Assembly (NCBI RefSeq): GCF_001279525.1 | Contig: NZ_LGDY01000001.1 | Location: 1-64,000 of the forward strand | Origin: Nocardia sp. NRRL S-836 | GTDB lineage: Bacteria > Actinomycetota > Actinomycetes > Mycobacteriales > Pseudonocardiaceae | Length of the DNA: 64,000 nucleotides | Reading direction: 5' to 3' | In this document: piece after piece, positions 6,620 to 14,834 of the stretch | Layout: every line of letters begins with the position of its first letter | Position numbering within the stretch: position 1 is the stretch's first letter | The notes under the pieces: model-generated | The model's input: only the letters and a program-made list of their open reading frames with translations | Told to the model about the DNA's origin: nothing | Database searches by the model: none | Translations under genes and position numbers: made by a program

Positions 6620-9583
6620 TTAGGTGGACGGCCTCCTCAGCACGTCGAGAACAGGCCGTAGCGCGTCGGATCGGTCAAGCTCCCGGACCATGAGCCGCAA
6701 CCGGTCGACGAGCGGAGGCGTCGGAGGGGTGAGCAGTCTGGCTTTCGTGACGTCGGTGACCGCGGGCCCGAGGTCGTCACCTTTGTGGAGGTGCAGACCA
6801 CATGTCGCGAACCCTCGCATGTCCAACGCGGCGAAGTCCAGTTCGTCGCGCCCGGCTCGCTTGTCTGCTTCGTCGAACAACCGGCGGAACGCCTTCACCG
6901 CCGTCCTGTGGTCCCCAATCCGATGGGCGGTCAACGCGCGGAGCGCCTGCACGATCAGCGACCGGTACTTGCGGCGGTAGGGTCGCGCCAGTTCGATCTC
7001 CGTTCTTGCGCGTACGACTTCACCCGATTCGAGGTGGAGCAAACACAGGGTGGTCCGTGCCTCCAGGAGGATCACCGGATCGCACTGCCGCAACGCCAGG
7101 TCGACCGCTTCGAGGGCCCTGCCGTGTGCCAACTCGTTCTCGCCGCGGTGGTGCAGGGCGATCGCGAAACCGTTGAGGTAGGCCGCGCGCAGCGGCACGG
7201 TGTCGTCGGTGACCGAGGTGGCCCGAGCCAGCTCCACGTACCTGTCGGTTCCGGAACTGTTCCCGAGTTCGCCGAGCCATCGAGCGAGTTTAAGGGCGAT
7301 GGTGACAGTCCGGGACACGGCGAAGCCCCGGAGGTCGTCCACGTTGCTGTGCTGAGCCGCTTCCAGCGCCAGTTCGGCGTGCCGGATCGCTTCGTCGTAG
7401 TGGCCTTGCCGCCGGTGACAGTCGGCGACTCCTTCTGCGGTGGCGATGTCGATCTTCGGATCGTGCAGGCGCTCGTTCTGCGTCCGGGCGAGCTCGAAGT
7501 AGCCGAGCGCGCGTACCGTCTCGTTCTTCTCCCAGTACAGCGCGCCGAGGTTGGTGTGCAGCTTCGCCGTGCTCAGGTCGTCCTGCTTGCCTTTCGCGAT
7601 CCTCAGCGCGTCTCCGATCGCCGTGTCCGCGTCCTCGTACTTCCCACAGGACACGTAGATGTCGACGAGTGCGTCGAGGTTGACCAACTCGGCGTGGAGG
7701 TCGTTCCTGAACTTCCCGACCAGCTTCTTGCGTCGCTCGAACAGCAGGTGGCGACAGTTCCACTCGCCTAGGATGTCGTGGAGTCCCTGCATCGTCTCGA
7801 CGGCAGCACCGAACTCGCCGGAGCGCAGCATGGCGTCCACCTCCGCGAAATACACCCGCAGGTGGTCTACCTCGCGAGGGTTGGGGTGCCGCAGCGGCGT
7901 CAGGTGGTCAGCCGCGCGGAAATACAACGAGCGGGCCTTCGCACGGGGCATGGCCGCCATGACTACCTTGCCGTCCTCGGAAGGCAGGACGTACTGGCCC
8001 TGCTCCATGCGGTAAACGATCCGCTGGGCGACGAGCACGGCTAGCTCCGCGCCGATCAGGGCCGGCTTGGCTCCCTTGACCATGCCGGCCACCGTTACCT
8101 CGTGTACCGGTGTGTCGAGAGCGGCAAGAGCTTCGAGGATCCTCCTTCGTACCGGATTCGCCCCTTCGACCAGGAGGTGGGTGAGTTCGGCGGGAACGGT
8201 CCTGTGGTCTACCCGCTGCAGGTAGTCCGTCAACGAGACCAGGTCGTATGGGTTGTCCTTGACAGTGGCGACCGCGTGCGCCAGTTCGCCCAGCCTGGGG
8301 TTGCCCTGCAACTTGCCGTAAAGCGCGAAGCGATCAGCTGCGGACAGGTTGTCGAGCTTCCCACTGCCGGCGGGGGCGAGCCTGGCGAGATAGGTGAAGA
8401 AGTGTGGCTCTGGCAGCTTGCCCAGGATGATGGGCGGCTCGGCGGTCGGCCAGGTGCCGCCGTTCGGTGATGCCGGCTCACGACGGCTGACCATCAGCAC
8501 AGAGACGCGGTGCTCGTACCCGGTCGTGAGCATCTGCAGCGCCTCGTCCAGGTCAGCGTCGGCGAGTTCGCCATTGCGGTCGAGGAGGTTCTCGGCGGAG
8601 TCGACCACGAGAACGACCCTGGCCCCGCCCAGTCGGCGCAAGGCGACTTCCAGCCGTACGAGCGACGACTTCCCGGTCGTACGGTGTGGGTCCGGACCGC
8701 CCTCCAGGTGATCGACGAGAGTGGCGACGTCGAACTTGGAGCCAGGATGCACGTCGTGGCGACTGACCCGGAGTAACGCCCCATCGGCCTGTTGCCGTTC
8801 CAGATCCGCCAGCACCGCTTCGGTGAGCTTCGTCTTGCCGATGCCGCGTATACCGCGCAGCACGGTCACGCCCCACGGGCCTTCGGTGAGCCGCTTTCCG
8901 AGGTCGAGGAGGTAATCGTGCCGGTCGACCATACCGGTGTTGGTAGATGGTGCTTGGCTGGTCGCATCGCGCGACGAACGACCGGTCACTTGAGCGTCTT
9001 CGGTCGGTGCCCAAGCGACCCGCTGCAGGTCCGTGTCGTTGAGTTCGGCCAAACGGTCATCGAGCGCGGACTGCAGGAACCGCTTCCTGAACCTGTCGGG
9101 TTCGTGGTCGACGGCGTACCTCAGGTGGGCGATCTTTTCGTTCAGCTCCGACCGCTTGAGGAGGAAGTACGTCCGCCCGCCGTGGAAAACGGTGATCGTT
9201 TTACGCTCCTCGCTGACGACCACCACCGGGTGGCCGTTCTCGATGGAGAACCTTTCCGCGCTTTTGTGCCTCGTCCCAGTACTCGTCGCCCGAGTCGTCG
9301 GCAGTGTGCGGAGCTCGGTGTGTTTCCAGATGATCCGGCTCAAACTCAAGTCGACCACCAACGCGTTGTCATCCCTGGCGGCACGGAGAATCGCCTCACC
9401 GGTGAGGTCGCGGTCGACGCTGTCTCCTCCGTCGAGGAACTGCTCGTGGCATGGACCGCAACCCAGCACGACCGTCGTGCCGAGGTGCTGTTGTGCGCGG
9501 ACGAGTTCGAGACCATCGCGCAGAGGACGCCCGAATGCCAGCTCGGTGCGGAACGGATCGGGCAGCTCCCGGTACTCGGCCAT
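6620..9583 (-). CDS. DisA_N-like domain fused to STAND ATPase and TPR repeats
   Basis: A 987-residue protein read from the ATG at 9583, with GGAGGGG just upstream; a GTG at 9601 is less likely. Residues 7-170 align by eye with the diadenylate cyclase domain of DisA: PLRDGLELV, VVLGCG, LDGGDSVDRDL, then ARDDNALVV (DGA motif as Asp72-Asn-Ala), then STGTRHKSAER (RHR motif as Arg-His-Lys) and VVVSEERKTITVF. The DisA helix-hairpin-helix DNA-binding part is absent. A STAND/NB-ARC-like ATPase follows: Walker A GIRGIGKT at 244-251, Walker B VVLVVD at 323-328. From about 560 to the end are helical TPR-like repeats. The order matches Avs/NLR-type defence proteins (N-terminal effector, ATPase switch, C-terminal sensor). 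Whether it makes a nucleotide is unknown, since the DGA Gly is Asn. It is divergent from the CD-NTase operon. Confidence 0.8.
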   Translation of the reverse strand: MAEYRELPDPFRTELAFGRPLRDGLELVRAQQHLGTTVVLGCGPCHEQFLDGGDSVDRDLTGEAILRAARDDNALVVDLSLSRIIWKHTELRTLPTTRATSTGTRHKSAERFSIENGHPVVVVSEERKTITVFHGGRTYFLLKRSELNEKIAHLRYAVDHEPDRFRKRFLQSALDDRLAELNDTDLQRVAWAPTEDAQVTGRSSRDATSQAPSTNTGMVDRHDYLLDLGKRLTEGPWGVTVLRGIRGIGKTKLTEAVLADLERQQADGALLRVSRHDVHPGSKFDVATLVDHLEGGPDPHRTTGKSSLVRLEVALRRLGGARVVLVVDSAENLLDRNGELADADLDEALQMLTTGYEHRVSVLMVSRREPASPNGGTWPTAEPPIILGKLPEPHFFTYLARLAPAGSGKLDNLSAADRFALYGKLQGNPRLGELAHAVATVKDNPYDLVSLTDYLQRVDHRTVPAELTHLLVEGANPVRRRILEALAALDTPVHEVTVAGMVKGAKPALIGAELAVLVAQRIVYRMEQGQYVLPSEDGKVVMAAMPRAKARSLYFRAADHLTPLRHPNPREVDHLRVYFAEVDAMLRSGEFGAAVETMQGLHDILGEWNCRHLLFERRKKLVGKFRNDLHAELVNLDALVDIYVSCGKYEDADTAIGDALRIAKGKQDDLSTAKLHTNLGALYWEKNETVRALGYFELARTQNERLHDPKIDIATAEGVADCHRRQGHYDEAIRHAELALEAAQHSNVDDLRGFAVSRTVTIALKLARWLGELGNSSGTDRYVELARATSVTDDTVPLRAAYLNGFAIALHHRGENELAHGRALEAVDLALRQCDPVILLEARTTLCLLHLESGEVVRARTEIELARPYRRKYRSLIVQALRALTAHRIGDHRTAVKAFRRLFDEADKRAGRDELDFAALDMRGFATCGLHLHKGDDLGPAVTDVTKARLLTPPTPPLVDRLRLMVRELDRSDALRPVLDVLRRPST

Positions 9584-9769
9584 TGCCCCTCCGCGTGCCA
9601 CCTTCTCCGCACCCGGCGACGAGTGGCGCCCGCCGCCGGATCAGCCGGGAACAAAGGCTCGCACTGGACCTTGGCACGGGCAAGGGGCGCGTGGGTTTTC
9701 CTCGTGGAGGGGAAACTCGGAGTGCGGGCGCCTGCCGAGCACAATGATCAGCATCGGTGGGGAGATGGA

Positions 9770-10229
9770 ATGGTCGACGGCCAGGTGGTGGAACCGGTCC
9801 GCATCGAGCGGGCGCGCCAGGCTCGGGGCGGAGGCCGCTACGTCCTCGCGCTCTCTCAGCAGAAAGACACCGGGTCGGCCGCCTTGATCCTGACCGAGAT
9901 AGCGGCGATCGCCGAGAGGGCCGAGCTGCGGTCCAACGGGAGAACCGACTTGCGAACAAGTTCAGGACTCCGATCAGTACAGTCGTGAGGTCCGCGCGCT
10001 CGGTCTTCAACGTGAACTACTCGCCCGTGTGCCCGAGCTGCCGCAGACGCTGGGGCGGATGGTGGTCGCCGCAGCGGCGCAGGAGAACTTCACGACGCTT
10101 CGCCCCGATCTGGCAGCTCTGCTCGAACGGGAGGTTCCTGACGGAGTCGTGCAGCAGATCCATGACGACATCCGCATTCGGTCGCGGACCTTCGCGGTCG
10201 GACCGCGGCCGGATCCCTCCCACGCCTGA
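9770..10229 (+). pseudogene. Truncated copy of the DisA_N-like gene start, fused to an unknown helical tail with a frameshift
   Basis: The first 22 codons (VDGQVVEPVR, then IERARQARGGGRYVL) copy the start of the gene at 13149 (ADGQLAEPVR ... IERVSQARGGGLYIL) with 15 codons missing in frame; the upstream DNA AGCACAATGATCAGC is shared too. The sequence then departs (LSQQKDTGSAALILTEIAAIAER) and the frame closes at 9988. In another frame the coding continues as QDSDQYSREVRALGLQRELL, then VPELPQTLGRMVVAAAAQ, then PDLAALLEREVPDGVVQQIHDD, ending at 10229. One base of shift near 9945 would join them into about 150 residues. The tail is helical and not recognised. I read it as a recombination scar, but a real frameshifted gene is possible. 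Confidence 0.55.
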
Positions 10230-10327
10230 TCGAACCGCTTCGCGGGTGACCACGGAGGGATGGCCGCCGAAATTGTCAGGGGTGGCGGTTAACGTGGTGT
10301 TCACCCGAGCTGCCGCCAGGAGTGATC

Positions 10328-11299
10328 GTGAACCTGAAGACCGCGTTCGACCAGTTCCAGCAGCACGTGAACGCAGACCCGGACCTGGTCAAGATCGCCC
10401 GTGACCGCAAGAACCATTTCGTCGCTGGGCTGTCGGGAGGCGAGGGCGTCGTGGACGTCTGGCTTTCCGGCTCGTTGCGGCGGCTGACCCAGCTGGACCC
10501 AGTGCACGACGTGGACCTGGTACTCGAGGTAAGCCCGGAGGCCTACCCAGGCTGGGGCTTGCCTGGCTCCTCCTCCGCGGAAGCGGTGGAGTTCACTCGG
10601 TCGTGGGTCAAGGAGCAGCTGGGCGATCCGGACGGCGCTCACGCCCAACTGGTCAGACTGGCCAGGCCGGGCAACCGCGCGGTCAAGTGCTTCATCGACG
10701 ATCCGGACGAGCCCGACGCGTTCACCGTGGACGTGATGCCCGCCCTGCGCAAGACCGACGGAACGTTGCTGATCCCCGCGGCTGACGACGCGGACTGGAT
10801 CAACGCGGACCCGGAACACCTCATCCGCGAAGTCGGGACCAGGCAGGAGACCTGGGACTTCTACGTGCCGATGATCAGGCTGATCAAGGACTGGCGGTTC
10901 CAGGTCAAGGACGGCGTCGCGATCAAGTCCCTGTTCATGGAGGTGTTGGCTCTGGAGTGCCTCCCGACCGGTCTGGAGCGTCCGCAGGCGTTGAGCAGGT
11001 TCTTCACCAGGGCGGCAGTCCGAGTGAACCAGTCTATCGAGGACCCGGCCGGGCTGTGCGGCCCGATCCAGCCAGACCTCGACATCACCGAGTTGCGCGA
11101 CGCTTTGAGCAGGGCGGACGACCTCGCCGCCGCAGCGTGCGCCGCTCAGGACAACGGTGCCGAGGACAAGGCGATGCGGCTCTGGCAGGAGGTCCTCGGT
11201 TGGAACTTCCCCGCCCCGGTGGAGTCCAAGGCGAGCAAGATCTTCGGCGCACCGGCACTGGTCACATCGGGTGTCGTGCGGGACACCCCGCAGGGGTGA
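10328..11299 (+). CDS. CD-NTase (cGAS/DncV-like nucleotidyltransferase)
   Basis: A 323-residue protein started at the GTG at 10328, five bases after AGGAG. It carries the nucleotidyltransferase signature: WLSGSLRR (Gly48-Ser49), then VHDVDLVLEV (Asp61 and Asp63), and the third Asp135 in FTVDVMPA. In the known family these bind metal and NTPs to make cyclic di- or trinucleotides that alert CBASS effectors. A helical second half (FYVPMIRLIKDWR, LFMEVLALECL) fits the OAS-like C-terminal core. The protein ends TPQG: a C-terminal glycine is what type II CBASS E1/E2 proteins (Cap2) conjugate to targets. The E2-like gene follows after 6 bases, then E1. The product nucleotide cannot be read from sequence. 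This is very probably an active synthase. Confidence 0.88.
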   Translation: MNLKTAFDQFQQHVNADPDLVKIARDRKNHFVAGLSGGEGVVDVWLSGSLRRLTQLDPVHDVDLVLEVSPEAYPGWGLPGSSSAEAVEFTRSWVKEQLGDPDGAHAQLVRLARPGNRAVKCFIDDPDEPDAFTVDVMPALRKTDGTLLIPAADDADWINADPEHLIREVGTRQETWDFYVPMIRLIKDWRFQVKDGVAIKSLFMEVLALECLPTGLERPQALSRFFTRAAVRVNQSIEDPAGLCGPIQPDLDITELRDALSRADDLAAAACAAQDNGAEDKAMRLWQEVLGWNFPAPVESKASKIFGAPALVTSGVVRDTPQG

Positions 11300-11305
11300 G
11301 GTCCA

Positions 11306-11830
11306 GTGGCTGTCTGGTGGGAGAGCGAACCGAAGCGGTACGAGCGCGAGCGTCGTGAGGTCCTCGACTGGTGCCCGTCGCTCACCTGGATCGAGGGGGA
11401 CGCGGGCGGGTGGAGGGGAGACTTGCCCGTGTGGCCGTTCGACCGTCCTCGTCCAGAGGGTCTCGACGTCCTGACGTCGGACCGTGGGTTGCTGATGGAG
11501 TTGCGGTACTACCAGTCCTACCCGATGGTGCCGCCCGCGATCTTCCCACTGGATCCGGAACCGGACCTGCTCCTGAGGACGCAGCACCGCTGGCACCTGT
11601 CCGGTGACGGAAGCCTGTGCCTGCTTATGACCCCCGAGCAGTGGACCGGCCGGGAATCGGTGGTGGACCTGCTGCTCAAGGCTGCGGGATGGCGGATCGA
11701 GTACGCGCTCATGAGATCGGGAGCGCTGGAGGCCATGAGCGAGAACGGCATCGTCGGTGACCCCGTCCACGACCATCTGATCGCCGATGCCGGAAAGGTG
11801 CCGGAGTGCCCGACTTCTCCGTCCTCCTGA
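11306..11830 (+). CDS. E2-like ubiquitin-conjugating protein
   Basis: A 174-residue protein with the layout of a bacterial E2. A long first helix rich in Arg/Glu (PKRYERERREVLDW) precedes beta strands, then YPMVPP (Tyr72, Pro76-Pro77), the usual YPxxPP turn. HRWHLSGDGSLCLLMT supplies His94 and the likely catalytic Cys105, and WTGRESVVDLLLKAAGW is the helix after the active site. In type II CBASS this role (taking the CD-NTase C-terminus from E1 and passing it to a target) is normally a domain of Cap2; here it is a separate gene. It starts at a GTG 6 bases after the CD-NTase stop and overlaps the E1 gene by 25 bases, which suggests translational coupling. Confidence 0.8.
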   Translation: MAVWWESEPKRYERERREVLDWCPSLTWIEGDAGGWRGDLPVWPFDRPRPEGLDVLTSDRGLLMELRYYQSYPMVPPAIFPLDPEPDLLLRTQHRWHLSGDGSLCLLMTPEQWTGRESVVDLLLKAAGWRIEYALMRSGALEAMSENGIVGDPVHDHLIADAGKVPECPTSPSS

Positions 11831-13089
11831 CGCACAAGGCCGCTGAGGCGATTAGGAAGGGTGCGGTCTGGGGGCAGGTCGTGCTGAAGGTGTCGACACC
11901 CGAGTCGATCGGCGCGGTCGTGGCCATCTCGCACGGCTCGGGCGGCCGGTTTCCGGTCGATCTCGACGTGCCTGGCCACTTCCTCAAGTCGTGCGACAAC
12001 AAACCCTGGGGCTACTGGTATCGGGTGAGCGCTGAACTGCACGCCCATTGGTTGCTTGCGCGTGCGCAGCGAGCGGTGGTGACGGTAGAAGGTTTCCGTG
12101 GGCTGGTCGGGTCCGGTTTCCAAAGTCCGGGCGGCAACGCGCACCTGGCCATCACGCATGTCGCTGGTGGGCAGGACAAGTACTCCGATCTGCAGCTTCC
12201 GGAGTTCGCGCTGTGGCGGGTCAGCGCGGACGGTGCCGAGCCGCTCTCCATCGATGTCGAACCGGATGTCACCGGCGCTCGGGCCTTGGCGCCGCACTGG
12301 CCGGTGGCAGACCTGGAGTCCGCGCGAGTGCTGGTCGTCGGGTGTGGAAGCATCGGCGGAGCGGCCGCGCGCGACCTGGCCCTCGCCGGCGTTGGGCGGC
12401 TCGACCTCGTGGACCCCGGCCGGCTGCGCTGGCGGAATCTGCCGCGGCACATCTGCGGCCCCCGGCACGTCGGGAGGCTGAAGGTCAATGCCCTTCGTGA
12501 GGACCTCACACTGCTGCGCGAGCAGACAGAGGTTCGTGCTCACGCCACCGACGTCGTCCTCGAAGCGGATAAGGTGCGCGACCTGCTGCAGGACACCGAC
12601 ATTGTGCTGTGTGCCGCAGACGGTGTGGTGCCACGCCGGGTCGTCAGCCACCTCGTACGGCGAGCTGGCGTTCCTGCAATCCTCGCGTGCGTGCTGGAGA
12701 ACGGTCAGGTCGGCGAGCTCATCAGGCTGCGGCCCTGGCAGGGCCACGGTTGCCTGCAGTGCCGCCGCGATGCGCTGTTCGCCGAAGGCGGGATGCGGCC
12801 GGAATCCATGCTCGCCGCGGACTACGGCACGGGTTCGTTTCATCGCCCGATGACAGCGGTCGGCTCGGATCTGCACCTCATCGGCTCGTTCGCCGCAAAG
12901 GTCGCGCTCGCGACGCTGCTGCACGACAAAGGCCATCACGACCAGCGCATCGACGCGGAACACGCGGTCGTCGCGCTTCGTCCCCGGCCAGGCTGGGCCC
13001 CACCGTATGACGTGGAGAGAGCGGGCTCCGTGCGGTGGATGCCCGGTTTCCCTCCACGGAGTGGTTGTCCCACCTGTGAACCCGCGTAG
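11806..13089 (+). CDS. E1/ThiF-like activating protein
   Basis: A 427-residue protein. Residues 170-310 form a ThiF/E1 adenylation fold: VLVVGCGSIGG (179-185), DLVDPG (Asp203), RWRNLPRH (Asn211), RLKVNAL, and DIVLCAADG. A candidate catalytic cysteine is Cys295 in AILACVLENG. Two CxxC pairs, at 316/319 and at 421/424 close to the C-terminus, probably hold zinc. The first 165 residues are a separate domain I do not recognise; it lacks the JAMM metalloprotease signature (HxHP...SxxD), so it is not an obvious deconjugase. The family adenylates a C-terminal glycine, here most likely that of the neighbouring CD-NTase, and hands it to the E2. The start overlaps the E2 gene; AAGG lies 7 bases before the GTG. 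Confidence 0.85.
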   Translation: MPDFSVLLTHKAAEAIRKGAVWGQVVLKVSTPESIGAVVAISHGSGGRFPVDLDVPGHFLKSCDNKPWGYWYRVSAELHAHWLLARAQRAVVTVEGFRGLVGSGFQSPGGNAHLAITHVAGGQDKYSDLQLPEFALWRVSADGAEPLSIDVEPDVTGARALAPHWPVADLESARVLVVGCGSIGGAAARDLALAGVGRLDLVDPGRLRWRNLPRHICGPRHVGRLKVNALREDLTLLREQTEVRAHATDVVLEADKVRDLLQDTDIVLCAADGVVPRRVVSHLVRRAGVPAILACVLENGQVGELIRLRPWQGHGCLQCRRDALFAEGGMRPESMLAADYGTGSFHRPMTAVGSDLHLIGSFAAKVALATLLHDKGHHDQRIDAEHAVVALRPRPGWAPPYDVERAGSVRWMPGFPPRSGCPTCEPA

Positions 13090-13148
13090 GGGCAGGGTTG
13101 GAGGCAGTGCGTCGGCCAAGCACAATGATCAGCGTCCTTGGAGGTGGG

Positions 13149-14834
13149 ATGGCCGACGGCCAGTTGGCGGAACCGGTTCGCCAGGCGTTGACGCGCCTGG
13201 CGCTGCACACAGCCCTGCGACAGGGTATCGAGCGGGTGAGCCAAGCGCGCGGTGGAGGTCTCTACATCCTCGGCTGGGACTCCGCGGTGGAGTCCGTCTG
13301 TGGGGGAGGGTTCGTCCACACCGATGTGCCCGTGTCGTCGGACAACATCAACCAGCTGTCCAAAATGGACCTCGCTGTCGTGGTGTCGGCCGACGACACC
13401 ACGATCCTGCGCTCGAACGCCACTCTCACGCCGTCCGCGTTCCTGGCTACGCAGGGGTCTGGAGCCCGCCACCTGGCAGCGGCCAGCACGGCCAGGGAGA
13501 TCACTTACCCGGTCGTAGCGGTGAGCGAGGAGAACGGGGCGGCGACGTTGTACGTCGGCGCCGAGTCGTTCGCCTTGAACTCGTATGTCGTCCTGATGAG
13601 CAAGGTCTCCATCGCCGTGCTTGACCTCCACACCTGCGTCGGCAAGCTGGGGTCTGAGGGGCTCGGCCGGCGCGAGACGGCGGTGCTGACCGAGCGGGCC
13701 CGCTTGGCCGCGCTGCGCTTGGAGGTCCTGCTCCTTGAACTCGGGGAGGAGGACGCAGGCGCGAATGTGTTGCTGTCCGACTACTCCCGGCAGCTGGGCA
13801 TGGATCGCGTGCCCGCCGACCCCAGGCATCTTCCGTCCGGTGTGGCGCTTATGCACGTGGTGGCGCGCGAGCTCGACGAATGGCACGAACAGGTGTTGAA
13901 CGTTGCCCAGCAGGCGTTGTCGTCCCGGCCGGTGCCAGTGGACTGCACCAGCAATCGGGTCTTCCCCACCATGTCGTTCGACGAGAACACCGCGTTGCGG
14001 TGGATCGACCAAGAGCGGACGATGCTGGTCGCATCGATCAAGGAAGCGGTGGACCAAGGCGCCCCGGCCACCGCATTGCGCCGTTCGATGGCGATGCTGG
14101 AGTTCTTCTACCGCAGCAAGTCTCGCACGGAGTGGATCGAGGTGACCTCGCTGGCGGTGATCGCGGCGCGGCAGGCCGGCGACCACGAGGCGGAGGCCGC
14201 CCTGCTCACCAGCTCGGCGGTGGTGCAGCGCGAGCTGGGCAACTTTGATATCGCCCTGGAGCTTTTCGCGGCCGCACGCCTGATCTTGGGCGAGCTCGAG
14301 AACCGCGTCGGTGAGGCTGAGCTGCTCAACCACTTGGCATTCGCGCTGGAGGAAGTCGGCGAGGCGGATCGTGCCGTCCAGACCTGTGCCGACGCCATCA
14401 CCCTGGTCCAGGAACTGGACGAGCCCAGGGTGCACGGTAAGATTCTCAACAACCTGGCCGGTATCTGCTGCCGTGCCGGCCGGCACGAGGAGGCGGTGGC
14501 CCACGTTGACAAGGCCCTCGACCTGTTCGTGAAGGACGAATACGACCGGGGCCGTGCCTGGGCGCTGTCGGTGAAGGGCAATATTCACCACCGCGCCGGG
14601 CAGCACGGCGAAGCCGAGTCGTGCTATCGCGCGGCGGTGTCCGAGCGGTCGGCGCAGGGCGACGAGTACGGGGTAGCCGTGAGCCGAGCGGAGCTCGGCG
14701 ACGTGCTGGCGGCGCTGGGAGACGATGCCTCGGCATGCGACGAGTGGGCCGCTGCGGCGGACTACTTCTCCGGGCGCGACGACGCGCGTGCGACCGAGAT
14801 CCACAAGAAGCTCGCGGAGCTGGAGCAGAGATGA
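13149..14834 (+). CDS. DisA_N-like domain protein with TPR-like C-terminus
   Basis: A 561-residue protein from the ATG at 13149, directly after GGAGG at 13140-13144. Residues 10-145 align with the DisA diadenylate cyclase domain: TALRQGIERV, GGLYILGWD, VCGGGFVHTDV, LSKMDLAVVVS (DGA motif as Asp74-Leu-Ala), GSGARHLAAA (RHR motif as Arg107-His-Leu) and PVVAVSEENGAATLYVG. The catalytic Asp is kept, but the Gly and the second Arg are changed, so it may bind rather than make a nucleotide. From about 300 to the end are TPR-like helical hairpins (LGNFDIALELFAAARLI, AGRHEEAVAHVDKALDL). The gene follows E1 by 59 bases and overlaps the next by ATGA, so it belongs to the CD-NTase operon and sits where a CBASS effector or sensor would be expected. 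Its true role is unknown. Confidence 0.75.
   Translation: MADGQLAEPVRQALTRLALHTALRQGIERVSQARGGGLYILGWDSAVESVCGGGFVHTDVPVSSDNINQLSKMDLAVVVSADDTTILRSNATLTPSAFLATQGSGARHLAAASTAREITYPVVAVSEENGAATLYVGAESFALNSYVVLMSKVSIAVLDLHTCVGKLGSEGLGRRETAVLTERARLAALRLEVLLLELGEEDAGANVLLSDYSRQLGMDRVPADPRHLPSGVALMHVVARELDEWHEQVLNVAQQALSSRPVPVDCTSNRVFPTMSFDENTALRWIDQERTMLVASIKEAVDQGAPATALRRSMAMLEFFYRSKSRTEWIEVTSLAVIAARQAGDHEAEAALLTSSAVVQRELGNFDIALELFAAARLILGELENRVGEAELLNHLAFALEEVGEADRAVQTCADAITLVQELDEPRVHGKILNNLAGICCRAGRHEEAVAHVDKALDLFVKDEYDRGRAWALSVKGNIHHRAGQHGEAESCYRAAVSERSAQGDEYGVAVSRAELGDVLAALGDDASACDEWAAAADYFSGRDDARATEIHKKLAELEQR

Noticed and set aside
9770..10229. Ubiquitin-like modifier gene of a Bil-type system
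   Set aside because: The translated tail is helical, has no beta-grasp pattern and no C-terminal Gly; the CD-NTase itself ends in Gly and is the better conjugation candidate.
11806..12310. JAB/JAMM peptidase domain at the start of the E1-like protein
   Set aside because: The region contains isolated His residues (SHGSGG, ELHAHW) but not the HxHP...SxxD metal-binding pattern.
10301..14804. Long minus-strand frames opposite the CD-NTase operon
   Set aside because: The plus-strand proteins carry clear motifs; the opposite frames do not, and show low-complexity shadow composition.
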